Positions 1 to 9,914 of a stretch of 46,895 bases of DNA are shown here, piece by piece. The notes under the pieces were generated by a model that was not told where the DNA came from, did not search any database, and worked only from the letters and a program-made list of their open reading frames with translations. Within the stretch, counting starts at the first letter, position 1. The number at the start of each line of letters is the position of its first letter. The position numbers were made by a program, and so were the translations under genes. Source of the DNA: Gemmatimonadaceae bacterium (GTDB lineage: Bacteria > Gemmatimonadota > Gemmatimonadetes > Gemmatimonadales > Gemmatimonadaceae); NCBI GenBank assembly GCA_017881465.1, contig JADGQV010000005.1:1-46895 (forward strand). The letters run 5' to 3'.

Positions 1-2
1 GC

Positions 3-56
3 GACCGGCCCACGAACGTGTTTCAGGTCAAGGTGAATTACTGGATCGGGCGCTGA
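3..56 (+). CDS. C-terminal end of a CDS entering from outside the window (...DRPTNVFQVKVNYWIGR*), possibly an outer-membrane beta-barrel
   Basis: Open frame from the window edge to TGA at 54-56; the alternating hydrophobic C-terminus is barrel-like. Too short for a firm call. Confidence 0.35.
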   Translation, partial: DRPTNVFQVKVNYWIGR

Positions 57-180
57 CGAGGGAAAGAGTCGGCTGATTTCTGACCGCGGCCCCTTGTAGT
101 CTCTACATCCGACTTCGAAGTTTTGGGCACGGCGATCGGGTCCGGCCGCCGGTTCTGAAGGTCATTCCTTCCAATCGCCC

Positions 181-864
181 ATGCTCACGCTCATCGGGAT
201 CGTCATTGTCGTCATCGGCTTCGTCCTCCGGATAAATCCGCTCCTCGTCGTGACTATCGCGGGGCTCGCGACCGGTATTGCCAGCGGCCTCGCTCCGCTG
301 GAAGTGGTGGCAGCGTTTGGAAAGGCGTTCATCACGAGCCGGTACGTGGCGATCGTGTGGCTGGTTCTCCCCGTAATCGGCCTGCTCGAGCACGCGGGGC
401 TCAAGGAGCGGGCGCGCGCCGTCGTCGCCGGACTTCACGCCGCTACAGCGCCGCGCGTTCTGCTCGCCTATTTCGCCATCCGTCAGATCACAGCTGCGCT
501 CGGTCTCACATCGCTCGGCGGACACGCGCAGATGGTGCGGCCCCTCATCGCGCCAATGGCGGAGGGAGCGGCGGAGAATCAGTACGGCGAACTGCCGCAA
601 TCGGTGCGATACAAGATCCGGGCGCACGCCGCCGCCGTCGACAACATCGCTCTCTTCTTCGGTGAAGACATCTTCATCGCGATCGGATCGATTCTGCTGA
701 TCAGAGGGTTTCTCGATCAGAACGGAATCCACGTCGAGCCGACGCAGCTGGCGATCTGGGCGATTCCAACCGCAATCTGCGCGTTCGTGATCCACTGCAC
801 GCGGCTCTTGCTGCTCGACCGGCAGCTGCGCGCGGAGCTCGAGCAAAAAACAGAGCGAGCGTGA
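181..864 (+). CDS. DUF969 family membrane protein
   Basis: 227 aa polytopic membrane protein with GLTSLGGHAQMVRPLIAPMAEGAAE; directly followed by a DUF979-like gene, the usual partner. Confidence 0.85.
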   Translation: MLTLIGIVIVVIGFVLRINPLLVVTIAGLATGIASGLAPLEVVAAFGKAFITSRYVAIVWLVLPVIGLLEHAGLKERARAVVAGLHAATAPRVLLAYFAIRQITAALGLTSLGGHAQMVRPLIAPMAEGAAENQYGELPQSVRYKIRAHAAAVDNIALFFGEDIFIAIGSILLIRGFLDQNGIHVEPTQLAIWAIPTAICAFVIHCTRLLLLDRQLRAELEQKTERA

Positions 865-1817
865 TAACTCTCGAGCACATCTACTGGCTCAGCGGTCTCA
901 TGATGGCGGGCGTCGCCATCGTCAACTGGCGCGACCGGAGCAACCCGCGACGCTTCAACAATACGGCTTTCTGGGGCATTTACGCAGTCACCTTTCTGGC
1001 GGGGTCGCATCTGCCCGATCTCACGAATGGTTTTCTCGTCATTGCGATGGTGCTTGTCGCGAGCATCCGCGGCCTCGGACAGGGCAAGCAGGAGAGCGCC
1101 ACGCGTGAGGAGCGTGAGGGCAGCGCTCGGCTCTGGGGAAATAAACTCTTCGTTCCGGCGCTCGCGATTCCGCTCATCACGGTGCTCGGCACGGTGCTGC
1201 TCAAGAGGATTACTATTGGCGGCGTGCCGTTAGTGGATGTCAAGCAGGTGACGGTGATCTCGCTGGCGATCGCAACTCTCGTCGCGCTCGCGACGGGGAT
1301 GATCATGCTCAGGCCACCGCTGCTCGCACCGATCAGGGAAGCGCGCCGATTGCTCGACGCGGTCGGCTGGGCCGCCGTACTCCCTCAAATGCTCGCGGCA
1401 CTCGGGGCGCTGTTCGCGATTGCGGGCGTCGGCAATGTCGTGTCCAGCCTGGCGCAGCGCTGGATCCCCCTCGACAACCCGTTTGTCGTCGTGACGACTT
1501 ACACCGTCGGCATGGCCGTATTCACGATGATCATGGGCAACGCGTTCGCCGCCTTTCCCGTCATGACCGCTGGGATCGGACTGCCGCTCATCGTTCAGAA
1601 GTTCGGCGGCGACCCGGCCGTCATGGCCGCGATCGGGATGCTGTCGGGATTCTGCGGCACGTTGATGACTCCGATGGCGGCGAACTTCAACATCGTTCCG
1701 ACCGCTTTGCTCGAGCTCCCGGATGAGAATGCCGTGATCAAAGTTCAGATTCCGACGGCGATCATGCTGTTGGGAGCGAACATTCTGCTCATGAACTTTC
1801 TCGTATTCCGCCGCTGA
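861..1817 (+). CDS. DUF979 family membrane protein
   Basis: 318 aa polytopic protein; 4-bp overlap with the DUF969 gene; GNAFAAFPVMTAGIGLP...CGTLMTPMAANFN. Confidence 0.85.
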   Translation: MITLEHIYWLSGLMMAGVAIVNWRDRSNPRRFNNTAFWGIYAVTFLAGSHLPDLTNGFLVIAMVLVASIRGLGQGKQESATREEREGSARLWGNKLFVPALAIPLITVLGTVLLKRITIGGVPLVDVKQVTVISLAIATLVALATGMIMLRPPLLAPIREARRLLDAVGWAAVLPQMLAALGALFAIAGVGNVVSSLAQRWIPLDNPFVVVTTYTVGMAVFTMIMGNAFAAFPVMTAGIGLPLIVQKFGGDPAVMAAIGMLSGFCGTLMTPMAANFNIVPTALLELPDENAVIKVQIPTAIMLLGANILLMNFLVFRR

Positions 1818-2830
1818 TGCCGGCCTCCGCATCTCTCACCCCGGCGCTCGCCCGGACGTTTGCACGGGTCGCCCTGTCTCACGTGACACAGGAATACCCG
1901 AACAAGCTCGATCATGTGCTGAACAAGCGCGCCGATCTCAAGACGCCGAGCGAGCTGCATCCGGTTTTCTTCGGCAGCTTCGACTGGCATTCGTGCGTGC
2001 ACGGTTACTGGCTTCTCGCGACTCTGCTGCGGCTCTTTCCCGAGATGCGCGAGGCTGGAAAAATTGAAGAGCTGTTCGACGCTCAGTTCACCTCAGCGAA
2101 AGTAAGAGCGGAAGTCAGATATCTTGGCCAACCGTTACGCGCCACGTTCGAGCGGCCATATGGCTGGGCGTGGCTGCTGATGCTGTCGGCCGAGCTGAAT
2201 CGACATGCAAGCACGAATGGCAAGCGATGGAGCGACGTGCTCACGCCGCTCGCTGACGCGTTCACTCAGCGTTTTCTCGATTTCCTTCCCAAGGCGACTT
2301 ACCCGACGCGCGTAGGGACACACTTCAACAGCGCCTTCGCCATCACGCTGGCGCTCGAGTATGCGGAGGTCGCGAGCAACGACAGTCTTCGGAAAGCCCT
2401 AGTCAAAAAAGCGCGCGCCTGGTACTCGAAGGATTCGGATTGCCAGGCGTGGGAGCCTGGCGGGGATGACTTTCTGTCTTCGGCTCTGATGGAGGCCGAA
2501 TGCATGCGCAGGGCACTGAAGGCGAGCGATTTCTCGGGCTGGCTCGACCGCTTTCTCCCCAGGCTCGCAGTGCGGGAGCCTGCGACGCTGTTCACGCCTG
2601 CCATCGTGAGTGACCACACCGATGGAAAGATCGCTCACCTCGACGGATTGAATCTGAGCCGCGCCTGGTGCTGGCGCTCGATCGCAGGGACGTGGCCCAC
2701 GAGTGATGCACGCCGAGGAGTAGCGCTCGAGGCGGCAGAGATACATTTCGCCGCGAGCCTTCCGCACGTTGCGGGCGATTACATGGGAGCGCATTGGCTG
2801 GCTACGTTTGCCCTGCTGGCCCTCCTCTAA
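1817..2830 (+). CDS. DUF2891 family protein
   Basis: 337 aa soluble protein with HPVFFGSFDWHSCVHGYW and CQAWEPGGDDFLSSALMEAECM, typical of DUF2891; start overlaps the DUF979 stop. Confidence 0.85.
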   Translation: MPASASLTPALARTFARVALSHVTQEYPNKLDHVLNKRADLKTPSELHPVFFGSFDWHSCVHGYWLLATLLRLFPEMREAGKIEELFDAQFTSAKVRAEVRYLGQPLRATFERPYGWAWLLMLSAELNRHASTNGKRWSDVLTPLADAFTQRFLDFLPKATYPTRVGTHFNSAFAITLALEYAEVASNDSLRKALVKKARAWYSKDSDCQAWEPGGDDFLSSALMEAECMRRALKASDFSGWLDRFLPRLAVREPATLFTPAIVSDHTDGKIAHLDGLNLSRAWCWRSIAGTWPTSDARRGVALEAAEIHFAASLPHVAGDYMGAHWLATFALLALL

Positions 2831-2842
2831 CGTGAGACTTGC

Positions 2843-3379
2843 GTGACCGAGCCACCCGTATCAGTGCCACCCGCTTCGGAAGACGCCACAAGGCGCGCGG
2901 CGCTCGTCGCGCTTTTCATCGGAATAGCCGCGATCGCGGCGGGATATGCCACAGCGTTCAGCGCGGGTAAAACGCCAGCGTGGGCGGCCTGGCTCCTCGC
3001 TCTTGGAATTCCCGTTGCACTCGCCGCCATCATGATCCTCGGCGCCGCGCGCGGACGCCGTGGGATAGGGCCGCTCAAAATTCCGTTCGCTTTCGTCGCC
3101 CTGGTATTGGTGATTGGCTTCGGCGCGGCGCTGGCGCTGCCAGCCACTGAAGGTCCGCTCAGCACGCTCTGGCTCGGATTGCCCGCGCGAGCCGCGATCG
3201 TGATCTACGGGGTCGGACTGCTCCCCATCGTCGTGCTGCCCATCGCCTATGCGCTGACGTTCGAGACCCAGACACTGAGCGCCGAAGATGTCGAGCGCGT
3301 ACGTGTGCTCGCTCGCGAGAACCAAGCAGCCATTGAGAACGGTACGCGAGAGCCGATGGACAATCAGCGCCGCGGATGA
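2843..3379 (+). CDS. Small integral membrane protein, possible accessory to the downstream symporter
   Basis: 178 aa, GTG start, several hydrophobic segments, 4-bp overlap with the SSS transporter gene. Confidence 0.6.
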   Translation: MTEPPVSVPPASEDATRRAALVALFIGIAAIAAGYATAFSAGKTPAWAAWLLALGIPVALAAIMILGAARGRRGIGPLKIPFAFVALVLVIGFGAALALPATEGPLSTLWLGLPARAAIVIYGVGLLPIVVLPIAYALTFETQTLSAEDVERVRVLARENQAAIENGTREPMDNQRRG

Positions 3380-4896
3380 TTCAAACCGCAAGCGTGAGCG
3401 CGCTCCTCCAGGTTGCGTTGCCGAATGCCGCTCGACCCGCTGTCGTAGCTGTCGGCATTCTCTACTTCGCCGTGGTCCTCGGAATCAGCGTCTGGGCAGC
3501 GCGGAGAACACGAACCGCGAGAGACTTCTTCGTTGCCGGAAAGGGAATCGGGCTCGTCGCGCTCACGGTTGCGTCGGTGTCGGTGTCGGTTTCCGGTTTT
3601 GCATTCATCGGTGGCCCGGGGTTCATCTACGCCGTTGGCCTGGGCGCGATGTACATCGTGCTTCCAGCCGCCGTCACGAACGTCATGGGTGCGTGGGTCC
3701 TGGCGAAGCGCATGCGACTCCTCGGTGAGGCTCGCGCTCTCATAACGATCCCAGACGCGATCGGCGCCCGCTATCGCTCGCGGGCCGCGCAGGGACTCTC
3801 GGCCGTCGCGATTCTGGTCGGGATCGTGGGGTATATGGCGACGAACGCGCTGGCGATGGGTGTCGTGATCAATTCCATCTTTGGAGTGGGCCTCGGGTGG
3901 GGGATCTGGATCGGAATGGGTGTGACGCTCGCCTATTCCGCATCGGGCGGCATTCTCGCCGGCATCTACAACGATGTCTTTCAGGGAACCCTGATGGCCG
4001 TGGCGTCAGTTCTCGTTTTTCTTTTCGTGCTCAATTTTGGCGGCGGGCTGGGCGAAATCTCACGCACGATACTCGCGCACGAGCCCACGTTCCTTGGCCC
4101 CTGGGGAAAGCTCACTCCACTCGCGGCGCTTTCCTTCTTCTTCGTTTTTTCGATGGGCTCACTCGGCCAGCCGCAGGCTGTACACAAGTACTACATGCTG
4201 CGTGATCCGTTGCAGCTCAAATGGTATCCGCTGCTCAAGACACTGGGTCTGGTGCTCGTGCTGCTTCTGTACTTCAGCGTGGGAGTGGGCGTGAAAGCGT
4301 TCGTGCTGAGCGGCCGTCTGGCTCCGCTGGCGAGCCCCGACCAGGCGACGCCCGCTCTCCTGCTCAACGTCACGCCGATAATTCTCGCTGCCCTGGTATT
4401 CTCGGGAGTCGCAGCCGCGACCATGAGCGCGGCAAACTCTTTCATTAATATCGGCGCCGCGGTGGTTACGCACGATTTGCCGGTGGCTTTCGGCCGGCGA
4501 GTGACAAACGAGCTGCGATGGGGAAGAACGGTGACGGTTCTGATCGCCATCGCGGCCGCAATCACCGCGCAGCGGTCGGGGACGATGGTGGCATTCCTCG
4601 GGATTTTCGGATGGGGCTTGTTTGCCTCGACGCTGGTACCGGCACTGGCGGTCGGACTGAATTGGCAGGGCGCCACGCGTGCGGGAGCGATGGCGTCGAT
4701 CGCAACGGGCTTGATTGTCACGCTCGGGCTAGAAACCGCGGCCTACTGGAAAGCCTTCACCTTTCCCGCCGGCGTGACAGCGTCGGCGGTCGCAATGGTG
4801 TCTTCGTTTTTGGTGTTCTTCATCGTGTCGTGGCTCACGCGACGCACCGCGCCGACGCAGATAGACCCCGATGTGAGACTGGTGATGGAGATCTGA
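3376..4896 (+). CDS. Sodium:solute symporter family (SSS) transporter
   Basis: 506 aa, about 13 TM; RRTRTARDFFVAGKGIG N-terminus and GVAAATMSAANSFINIGAA motif. Confidence 0.88.
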   Translation: MIQTASVSALLQVALPNAARPAVVAVGILYFAVVLGISVWAARRTRTARDFFVAGKGIGLVALTVASVSVSVSGFAFIGGPGFIYAVGLGAMYIVLPAAVTNVMGAWVLAKRMRLLGEARALITIPDAIGARYRSRAAQGLSAVAILVGIVGYMATNALAMGVVINSIFGVGLGWGIWIGMGVTLAYSASGGILAGIYNDVFQGTLMAVASVLVFLFVLNFGGGLGEISRTILAHEPTFLGPWGKLTPLAALSFFFVFSMGSLGQPQAVHKYYMLRDPLQLKWYPLLKTLGLVLVLLLYFSVGVGVKAFVLSGRLAPLASPDQATPALLLNVTPIILAALVFSGVAAATMSAANSFINIGAAVVTHDLPVAFGRRVTNELRWGRTVTVLIAIAAAITAQRSGTMVAFLGIFGWGLFASTLVPALAVGLNWQGATRAGAMASIATGLIVTLGLETAAYWKAFTFPAGVTASAVAMVSSFLVFFIVSWLTRRTAPTQIDPDVRLVMEI

Positions 4897-6294
4897 TCAC
4901 TCCGTCGCGGACTTCTTCTCTTTCTGATTCTCCATGACGCGGACGCTCTTGATGTTCACGAACTCGCGGATGCCGAACTCGCCCAGCTCGCGGCCGAATC
5001 CCGAGTTCTTGACGCCGCCAAACGGCAGCCGTGCATCAGATACGACCATGCCGTTGATAGAAAGAAGTCCCGACTCGATCTCGGCGATGAACTGATTCCG
5101 CTCCGCGTCGTCGCGGGTCCACGCCGACGCGCCCAGCCCGAAGCTGGTGCCGTTGGCGATGCGGATCGCATCGGCGAGATCTTTCGCCTTGAAGACCGAG
5201 GCGACGGGACCGAACAGCTCCTCGCGCGCCGCGGGCGCGTCGGGTGGAATGTCGGTGAGAACGGTGGGAGCGTAGAAGTATCCCTCGCGATCGAGTTTTT
5301 TGCCGCCAGTGACAAGCTTTGCTCCGGCGGCGACAGATGCCTTCACTTGCTGATCGAGCTGGTCGCGGATCGCCGCTGTCGCCTGTGGTCCGAGCTCTGT
5401 CTTCTCATCCATCGGGTCTCCGATCCGCACAGCGGAAACTCGGGCGACGAAATTCTTCAGGAATTCGTCGTAGACCTTCTTGTGGATGATGAATCTCTTG
5501 GCGGCGATGCACGACTGGCCGTTGTTGATCATCCGGGCCGTCACGGCCGTCGAGACTGCGTTCTCCAGATCGGCGCTCGGCATCACCACGAACGGGTCGC
5601 TGCCGCCGAGCTCGAAGACCGACTTCTTGAGATTCTTGCCGGCGACGCTCGCGACCGATCGACCAGCTCCTTCACTGCCGGTGAGCGTGACCGCGGCGAT
5701 GCGACGGTCGGCGATGATTCCCTCGACCAGGTCGGAGCCGATGAGGAGAGTCTGAAAAACGCCATCTGCGAATCCGGCGCGTCGAAATATGTCTTCGATG
5801 GCCAGGGCACACTGTGGAACGTTCGACGCGTGCTTGAGAACGCCGACATTGCCAGCCATGAGCGCCGGTGCGGCAAAGCGGAACACCTGCCAAAAAGGAA
5901 AATTCCACGGCATGATCGCGAGCACCACCCCGATGGGCTGAAAAGCGACCCAGCTCTTGCCGCCCTCCATCTCGACAGGCTGGTCGGCAAGAAACCGCTC
6001 GGCGTTGTCGGCGTAGTAGCGGCACGCAGTCGCGCACTTCGCCGCTTCTGCGACGCCCGCCTTGATGGGCTTCCCCATCTCGAGCGTCATGAGCTGACCA
6101 AGCTCGCGCGATTCCGCATCCAGGATTACCGCGGCCTTGCGCATGTGGCTCGCGCGGTCGGCGAAGGATGTACGTCGGTGCTGGCGATAGGCGGCCGCGC
6201 CTCGATCGAGTGCCTCGCCCACTTTCGCCGCCGAGAACGGCTCGAAGGTGCGAAGAGTCTTTCCGGTCGCGGGATTTATAGTCGATATGCTCAT
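4897..6294 (-). CDS. NAD(P)-dependent aldehyde dehydrogenase, succinate-semialdehyde dehydrogenase-like
   Basis: MSISTINPATGKTLRTFEPF start; FELGGSDPFVV, NNGQSCIAAKRF (catalytic Cys), FGPVASVF, LPFGGVKNSGFGRELG. Confidence 0.92.
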   Translation of the reverse strand: MSISTINPATGKTLRTFEPFSAAKVGEALDRGAAAYRQHRRTSFADRASHMRKAAVILDAESRELGQLMTLEMGKPIKAGVAEAAKCATACRYYADNAERFLADQPVEMEGGKSWVAFQPIGVVLAIMPWNFPFWQVFRFAAPALMAGNVGVLKHASNVPQCALAIEDIFRRAGFADGVFQTLLIGSDLVEGIIADRRIAAVTLTGSEGAGRSVASVAGKNLKKSVFELGGSDPFVVMPSADLENAVSTAVTARMINNGQSCIAAKRFIIHKKVYDEFLKNFVARVSAVRIGDPMDEKTELGPQATAAIRDQLDQQVKASVAAGAKLVTGGKKLDREGYFYAPTVLTDIPPDAPAAREELFGPVASVFKAKDLADAIRIANGTSFGLGASAWTRDDAERNQFIAEIESGLLSINGMVVSDARLPFGGVKNSGFGRELGEFGIREFVNIKSVRVMENQKEKKSATE

Positions 6295-6416
6295 GATCAA
6301 AAGCTTCGCTTCACGTAGCGTGCCGGAGGCCGCGTTTTGCGTGGCGACTGCACATGAAAAAAGAAGCGGGACCACCAGGGGCCAGTTCAGGCACGTCTGA
6401 TTTACATTGTTGTTCT

Positions 6417-7961
6417 ATGCCCAAGAACAAGTTCTGCGTGCTGATGCTTTCCCTTGTAGCGCTCGCCGCTTTCGATACCGCCTATGGACAATCGCAGGTA
6501 AGCACCATACAAAACCTGACTGAGCCCCCGGCGATTCGTCGTGAGTTCAGGGGAGTGTGGATCGCGTCGGTGCAAAACATTGACTGGCCTTCGCAGCCCG
6601 GGCTTTCGACGCAGGAACAGAAGGACGAGCTGTCGGGAATGCTCGATCGGGCCGTAGCTCTCCGACTGAATGCCGTGATTCTGCAGGTGCGTCCGGCTGC
6701 CGACGCGATGTACGCGTCACGATACGAGCCATGGTCAGAGTATCTGACCGGGCGAATGGGCAGAGCACCCAACTCGTGGTACGACCCGCTCGAATTCGCG
6801 GTGACCGAAGCCCACAGGCGCGGGCTCGAGCTGCATGCGTGGTTCAACCCCTATCGCGCGCGTCATCCGTCGTCGAGATCGGTGCCATCGGCAAATCATA
6901 TCAGCGTCACGCACCCCGAGCTCGTGAAGAGATACGGAAGCATGCTGTGGATGGATCCGGGAGAGCCGGAGGTTCGCGACGAGACGATCCGCGTGGTGCT
7001 CGACGTCGTCCAGCGGTACGACATCGATGGCGTTCACATCGACGACTACTTCTATCCCTACAAGGAGAAGGACCGGCGCGGAAGGACCATTGAGTTCCCC
7101 GACGCGAACAGCTGGAGGAAATATCTCAGATCTGGCGGAACACTTTCGAGAGATGATTGGCGCCGGGCCAACGTCGACAGTCTGATTTACCAGGTGTACG
7201 TCCGGATCAAGGCCGCGAAGCCGTGGGTGAAATTCGGAATCAGCCCATTTGGAGTGTGGCGTCCGGGGAACCCCCCGCAGATTGGAGGTCTTGATTCCTA
7301 CGCGGAGCTTTACGGCGACTCGAGAAAGTGGCTCGTAAATGGATGGGCAGACTACTTCACGCCGCAGCTCTATTGGCCGACCACGCGCCCCGATCTGAGC
7401 TACCCCGTTCTGCTGCAATGGTGGGTCGAGCAGAATGCAAAGGGCAGGCATATCTGGCCGGGCAACTATCTCGACAAAGTCACCGGCACTCCCACCGGAT
7501 GGCGCGCGCAGGAGCTGCTCGATCAGATCTCGCTCACGCGCGCGCAGCGCGGGGCGACGGGCAACATCTACTTCAGCATGCGCTCGTTCATGTTCGGAAG
7601 AGACAGCCTGCCCGAGAAACTGGTCGCCGGTCCGTACGCGAGCAGAACGCTGGTGCCGGCATCCACCTGGCTGGATAGCATTCCGCCTCTTTCGCCGATC
7701 GTCCGCGTTGGTCGTGACGCCGTAACCGGCGCGAGCACTGTGTCACTCCAACCTCAAGGGGCGGAAGCGACCTGGCTCTGGCTGATCAGGATACGCGTTG
7801 GAACGGACTGGGCGACTGAAGTTCTTCCAGGACTCCAGCGCTTCTACATGATTCCGCGGATTGCCGGCGGGGTTTTGGCGGATGAAATCGCGGTTTCGGC
7901 CGTAGATCGAAGCGGCAACGAGAGCGCTCCGATTTTATTGAGCCTGTTTTCTCCGCCTTGA
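6417..7961 (+). CDS. Secreted glycoside-hydrolase-like protein (GHL10/DUF187-type, YngK-like)
   Basis: Signal peptide; EFRGVWIASVQNIDWPSQPGLSTQEQKDEL, VHIDDYFYPY, KFGISPFGVWRPGN, DYFTPQLYWP. Confidence 0.88.
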   Translation: MPKNKFCVLMLSLVALAAFDTAYGQSQVSTIQNLTEPPAIRREFRGVWIASVQNIDWPSQPGLSTQEQKDELSGMLDRAVALRLNAVILQVRPAADAMYASRYEPWSEYLTGRMGRAPNSWYDPLEFAVTEAHRRGLELHAWFNPYRARHPSSRSVPSANHISVTHPELVKRYGSMLWMDPGEPEVRDETIRVVLDVVQRYDIDGVHIDDYFYPYKEKDRRGRTIEFPDANSWRKYLRSGGTLSRDDWRRANVDSLIYQVYVRIKAAKPWVKFGISPFGVWRPGNPPQIGGLDSYAELYGDSRKWLVNGWADYFTPQLYWPTTRPDLSYPVLLQWWVEQNAKGRHIWPGNYLDKVTGTPTGWRAQELLDQISLTRAQRGATGNIYFSMRSFMFGRDSLPEKLVAGPYASRTLVPASTWLDSIPPLSPIVRVGRDAVTGASTVSLQPQGAEATWLWLIRIRVGTDWATEVLPGLQRFYMIPRIAGGVLADEIAVSAVDRSGNESAPILLSLFSPP

Positions 7962-8063
7962 GGAAACTCGCACGGGGATCTCGCTGACAAAAAACTGCGA
8001 GAAGAATCAGGTAAGAGGCACGAGACAATAGGTGCGAGGTCCGAGGTATGAACCCTTTCGCGG

Positions 8064-8459
8064 TTACTTGTCCTCGCGCTTGAGGGAGGCGGAGTTGATG
8101 CAATACCGCTGGTGCGTCGGCCCGGGACCGTCCTCGAATACATGGCCCAGGTGCGCATCACATTTCGCGCAGAGAACTTCCGTACGCCGCATGAACACGC
8201 TCCTGTCCGATTCAGTGCGGACGTTTTCACCCGCGACCGGCTCGGTGAAGCTGGGCCAGCCCGTGCCGGAATCAAACTTGGCGCCGGAATCGAAAAGAGG
8301 TGTTCCGCAGCAGATGCAGGTGTAGGTGCCCAGCTCCTTGCTATCGTGGTACTCGCCGGTAAACGCGCGCTCGGTGCCCTTCTGGCGCGCAATGCGGTAC
8401 TGCTCCGGCGTGAGCTCCTTACGCCACTCTTCGTCGCTCTTTTCGATCTTGTCGCTCAT
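8064..8459 (-). CDS. msrB: Peptide-methionine (R)-S-oxide reductase
   Basis: [30 protein letters not shown], CxxC pairs (CICC, CAKC), [16 protein letters not shown]. Confidence 0.95.
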   Translation of the reverse strand: MSDKIEKSDEEWRKELTPEQYRIARQKGTERAFTGEYHDSKELGTYTCICCGTPLFDSGAKFDSGTGWPSFTEPVAGENVRTESDRSVFMRRTEVLCAKCDAHLGHVFEDGPGPTHQRYCINSASLKREDK

Positions 8460-8598
8460 TGTGTCACTCTCTCTTACCATCCAACAGGTGTGATTCCGCC
8501 GTCAACGCATCGGTGACCGCGCCGCCGAAGCGGTATTGTCAAAAATACACCATGTGTGGAATATCGGTGTGCAGCATCCTAGCTTCTGGCTTAACCGT

Positions 8599-9888
8599 AT
8601 GGAACGCCGATCGAGTCGAAGGCGAAGCACGATTGTGCTCCTGGCGATGGGTATTGCTGGCTGCGTTCACAGCTCAGGCACCATCCGCCAGGAGCGCCGC
8701 GTCAGCTACTGGGAGGCGCTGTCCGAGCTTCATCCGGCAGATGCGATCGCATCCGCCCGCACGCCTTCGGAAAAGGAGTTTGCCGAAGCTCTGGGGAATC
8801 TCATGTCCGGCGATCTGGAAAAGGCGGAGCAGCGTTTCGGAACGCTGCGTCGCTCGGCAACGGATTCCATCATTCGCTCCGGCTCCAGGGTGATCTACAC
8901 GGCGACGCTCCAGTATCAGGAGAAGTGGGAGGCGCTGGCCGCGCTGAAGAACGAGCCATCGCAGTCGAAGTCGGATCGCACCGACAAGGCGAGCATTGAG
9001 ATATGGGCGGAGGCGTTCAGGAACGTTCCGCGGAAAACGTACACCTTTCGTTCGGCCTCAGCTCGCCTGCCGATGTCGGTGTCAGCCGTGGGCACTCCCC
9101 TCATTCCCGTCAGAATCGGCGACAAGGTCTACAACTTCTGGCTGGACACGGGGTCGAGCCTGACCATGCTCTCCTCGGACGTCGCACGCGACCTCGACAT
9201 CGCGCCGATCGTGTCCGACACTCTGGAGATCGTCACCAGCACCGGCAGAGTGAAGGCAAATCCGGCGCTGATTCCCCAACTCGAGATCGGCCAACTCGTG
9301 GTTCGGAACGCACCGGCGATGGTCGTCGATGAATCGATGATGCAAATGCGCGAGCCGAAGCCGATCGCGCAGAGTCCACACGTGAAGATCGATGGCATCA
9401 TCGGCTTCGACATCATCAGGCAACTGGATATCGAGGTGGATTACAGCGAGAACAGCATGCGCCTTCGCAATCCGGCGACATCGAGACCGGACGCCGATCG
9501 CAACATATTCTGGGTCGGTCTTCCCGTCATAAGACTCACGAGCACCGACGGAATCCCCCTGCATTTCGGGCTGGACACAGGCGCCCAGCTGACGTTCGTG
9601 ACCGAGACGCTGCTCGACAAACTACAGCTCGAGGCCGCGCGGATTGAGAGCCGCCGGGTCGGCGGCCTGGGCGGCGAGATATCTCTGCGCGCTCCTGTGC
9701 TACCAGATCTGCGCGTACTGGTGCGCGGATTCCCGATTCTGTTCAGGGGTGCGGTGGTCCGCGCCCCGGTCTATCAGGTTCTGGCTTCACTCGACGGAGT
9801 GCTCGGAGGCGATGTCTGGAACAGCGGGATCGTGCGGATCGACATGACTAATGGCGTTTTCGCGGTAAGGAAGCCGCACCCCAATTAA
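8599..9888 (+). CDS. Retropepsin-like aspartyl protease domain lipoprotein, two-domain
   Basis: Lipobox-like IAGCVHSS; two DTG motifs (FWLDTGSSLTML and FGLDTGAQLTFV) with DGIIGFDII and DGVLGGDVW. Confidence 0.85.
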   Translation: MERRSSRRRSTIVLLAMGIAGCVHSSGTIRQERRVSYWEALSELHPADAIASARTPSEKEFAEALGNLMSGDLEKAEQRFGTLRRSATDSIIRSGSRVIYTATLQYQEKWEALAALKNEPSQSKSDRTDKASIEIWAEAFRNVPRKTYTFRSASARLPMSVSAVGTPLIPVRIGDKVYNFWLDTGSSLTMLSSDVARDLDIAPIVSDTLEIVTSTGRVKANPALIPQLEIGQLVVRNAPAMVVDESMMQMREPKPIAQSPHVKIDGIIGFDIIRQLDIEVDYSENSMRLRNPATSRPDADRNIFWVGLPVIRLTSTDGIPLHFGLDTGAQLTFVTETLLDKLQLEAARIESRRVGGLGGEISLRAPVLPDLRVLVRGFPILFRGAVVRAPVYQVLASLDGVLGGDVWNSGIVRIDMTNGVFAVRKPHPN

Positions 9889-9892
9889 GAAA

Positions 9893-9914
9893 ATGTTAGC
9901 TTGTTAGCTAACAT
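9893..9914. promoter_or_regulatory. Candidate autoregulatory operator overlapping the start codon
   Basis: ATGTTAGC-N6-GCTAACAT inverted repeat; also contains the perfect 12-bp palindrome TGTTAGCTAACA (9902-9913) preceded by direct half-site TGTTAGCT (9894-9901). Confidence 0.5.

Noticed and set aside
103-846. 247-aa minus-strand ORF
   Set aside because: Antisense to the DUF969 gene; charged low-complexity shadow composition.
5347-6318. 323-aa plus-strand ORF
   Set aside because: Antisense to the aldehyde dehydrogenase; Arg/Asp/His-rich shadow translation typical of high-GC DNA.
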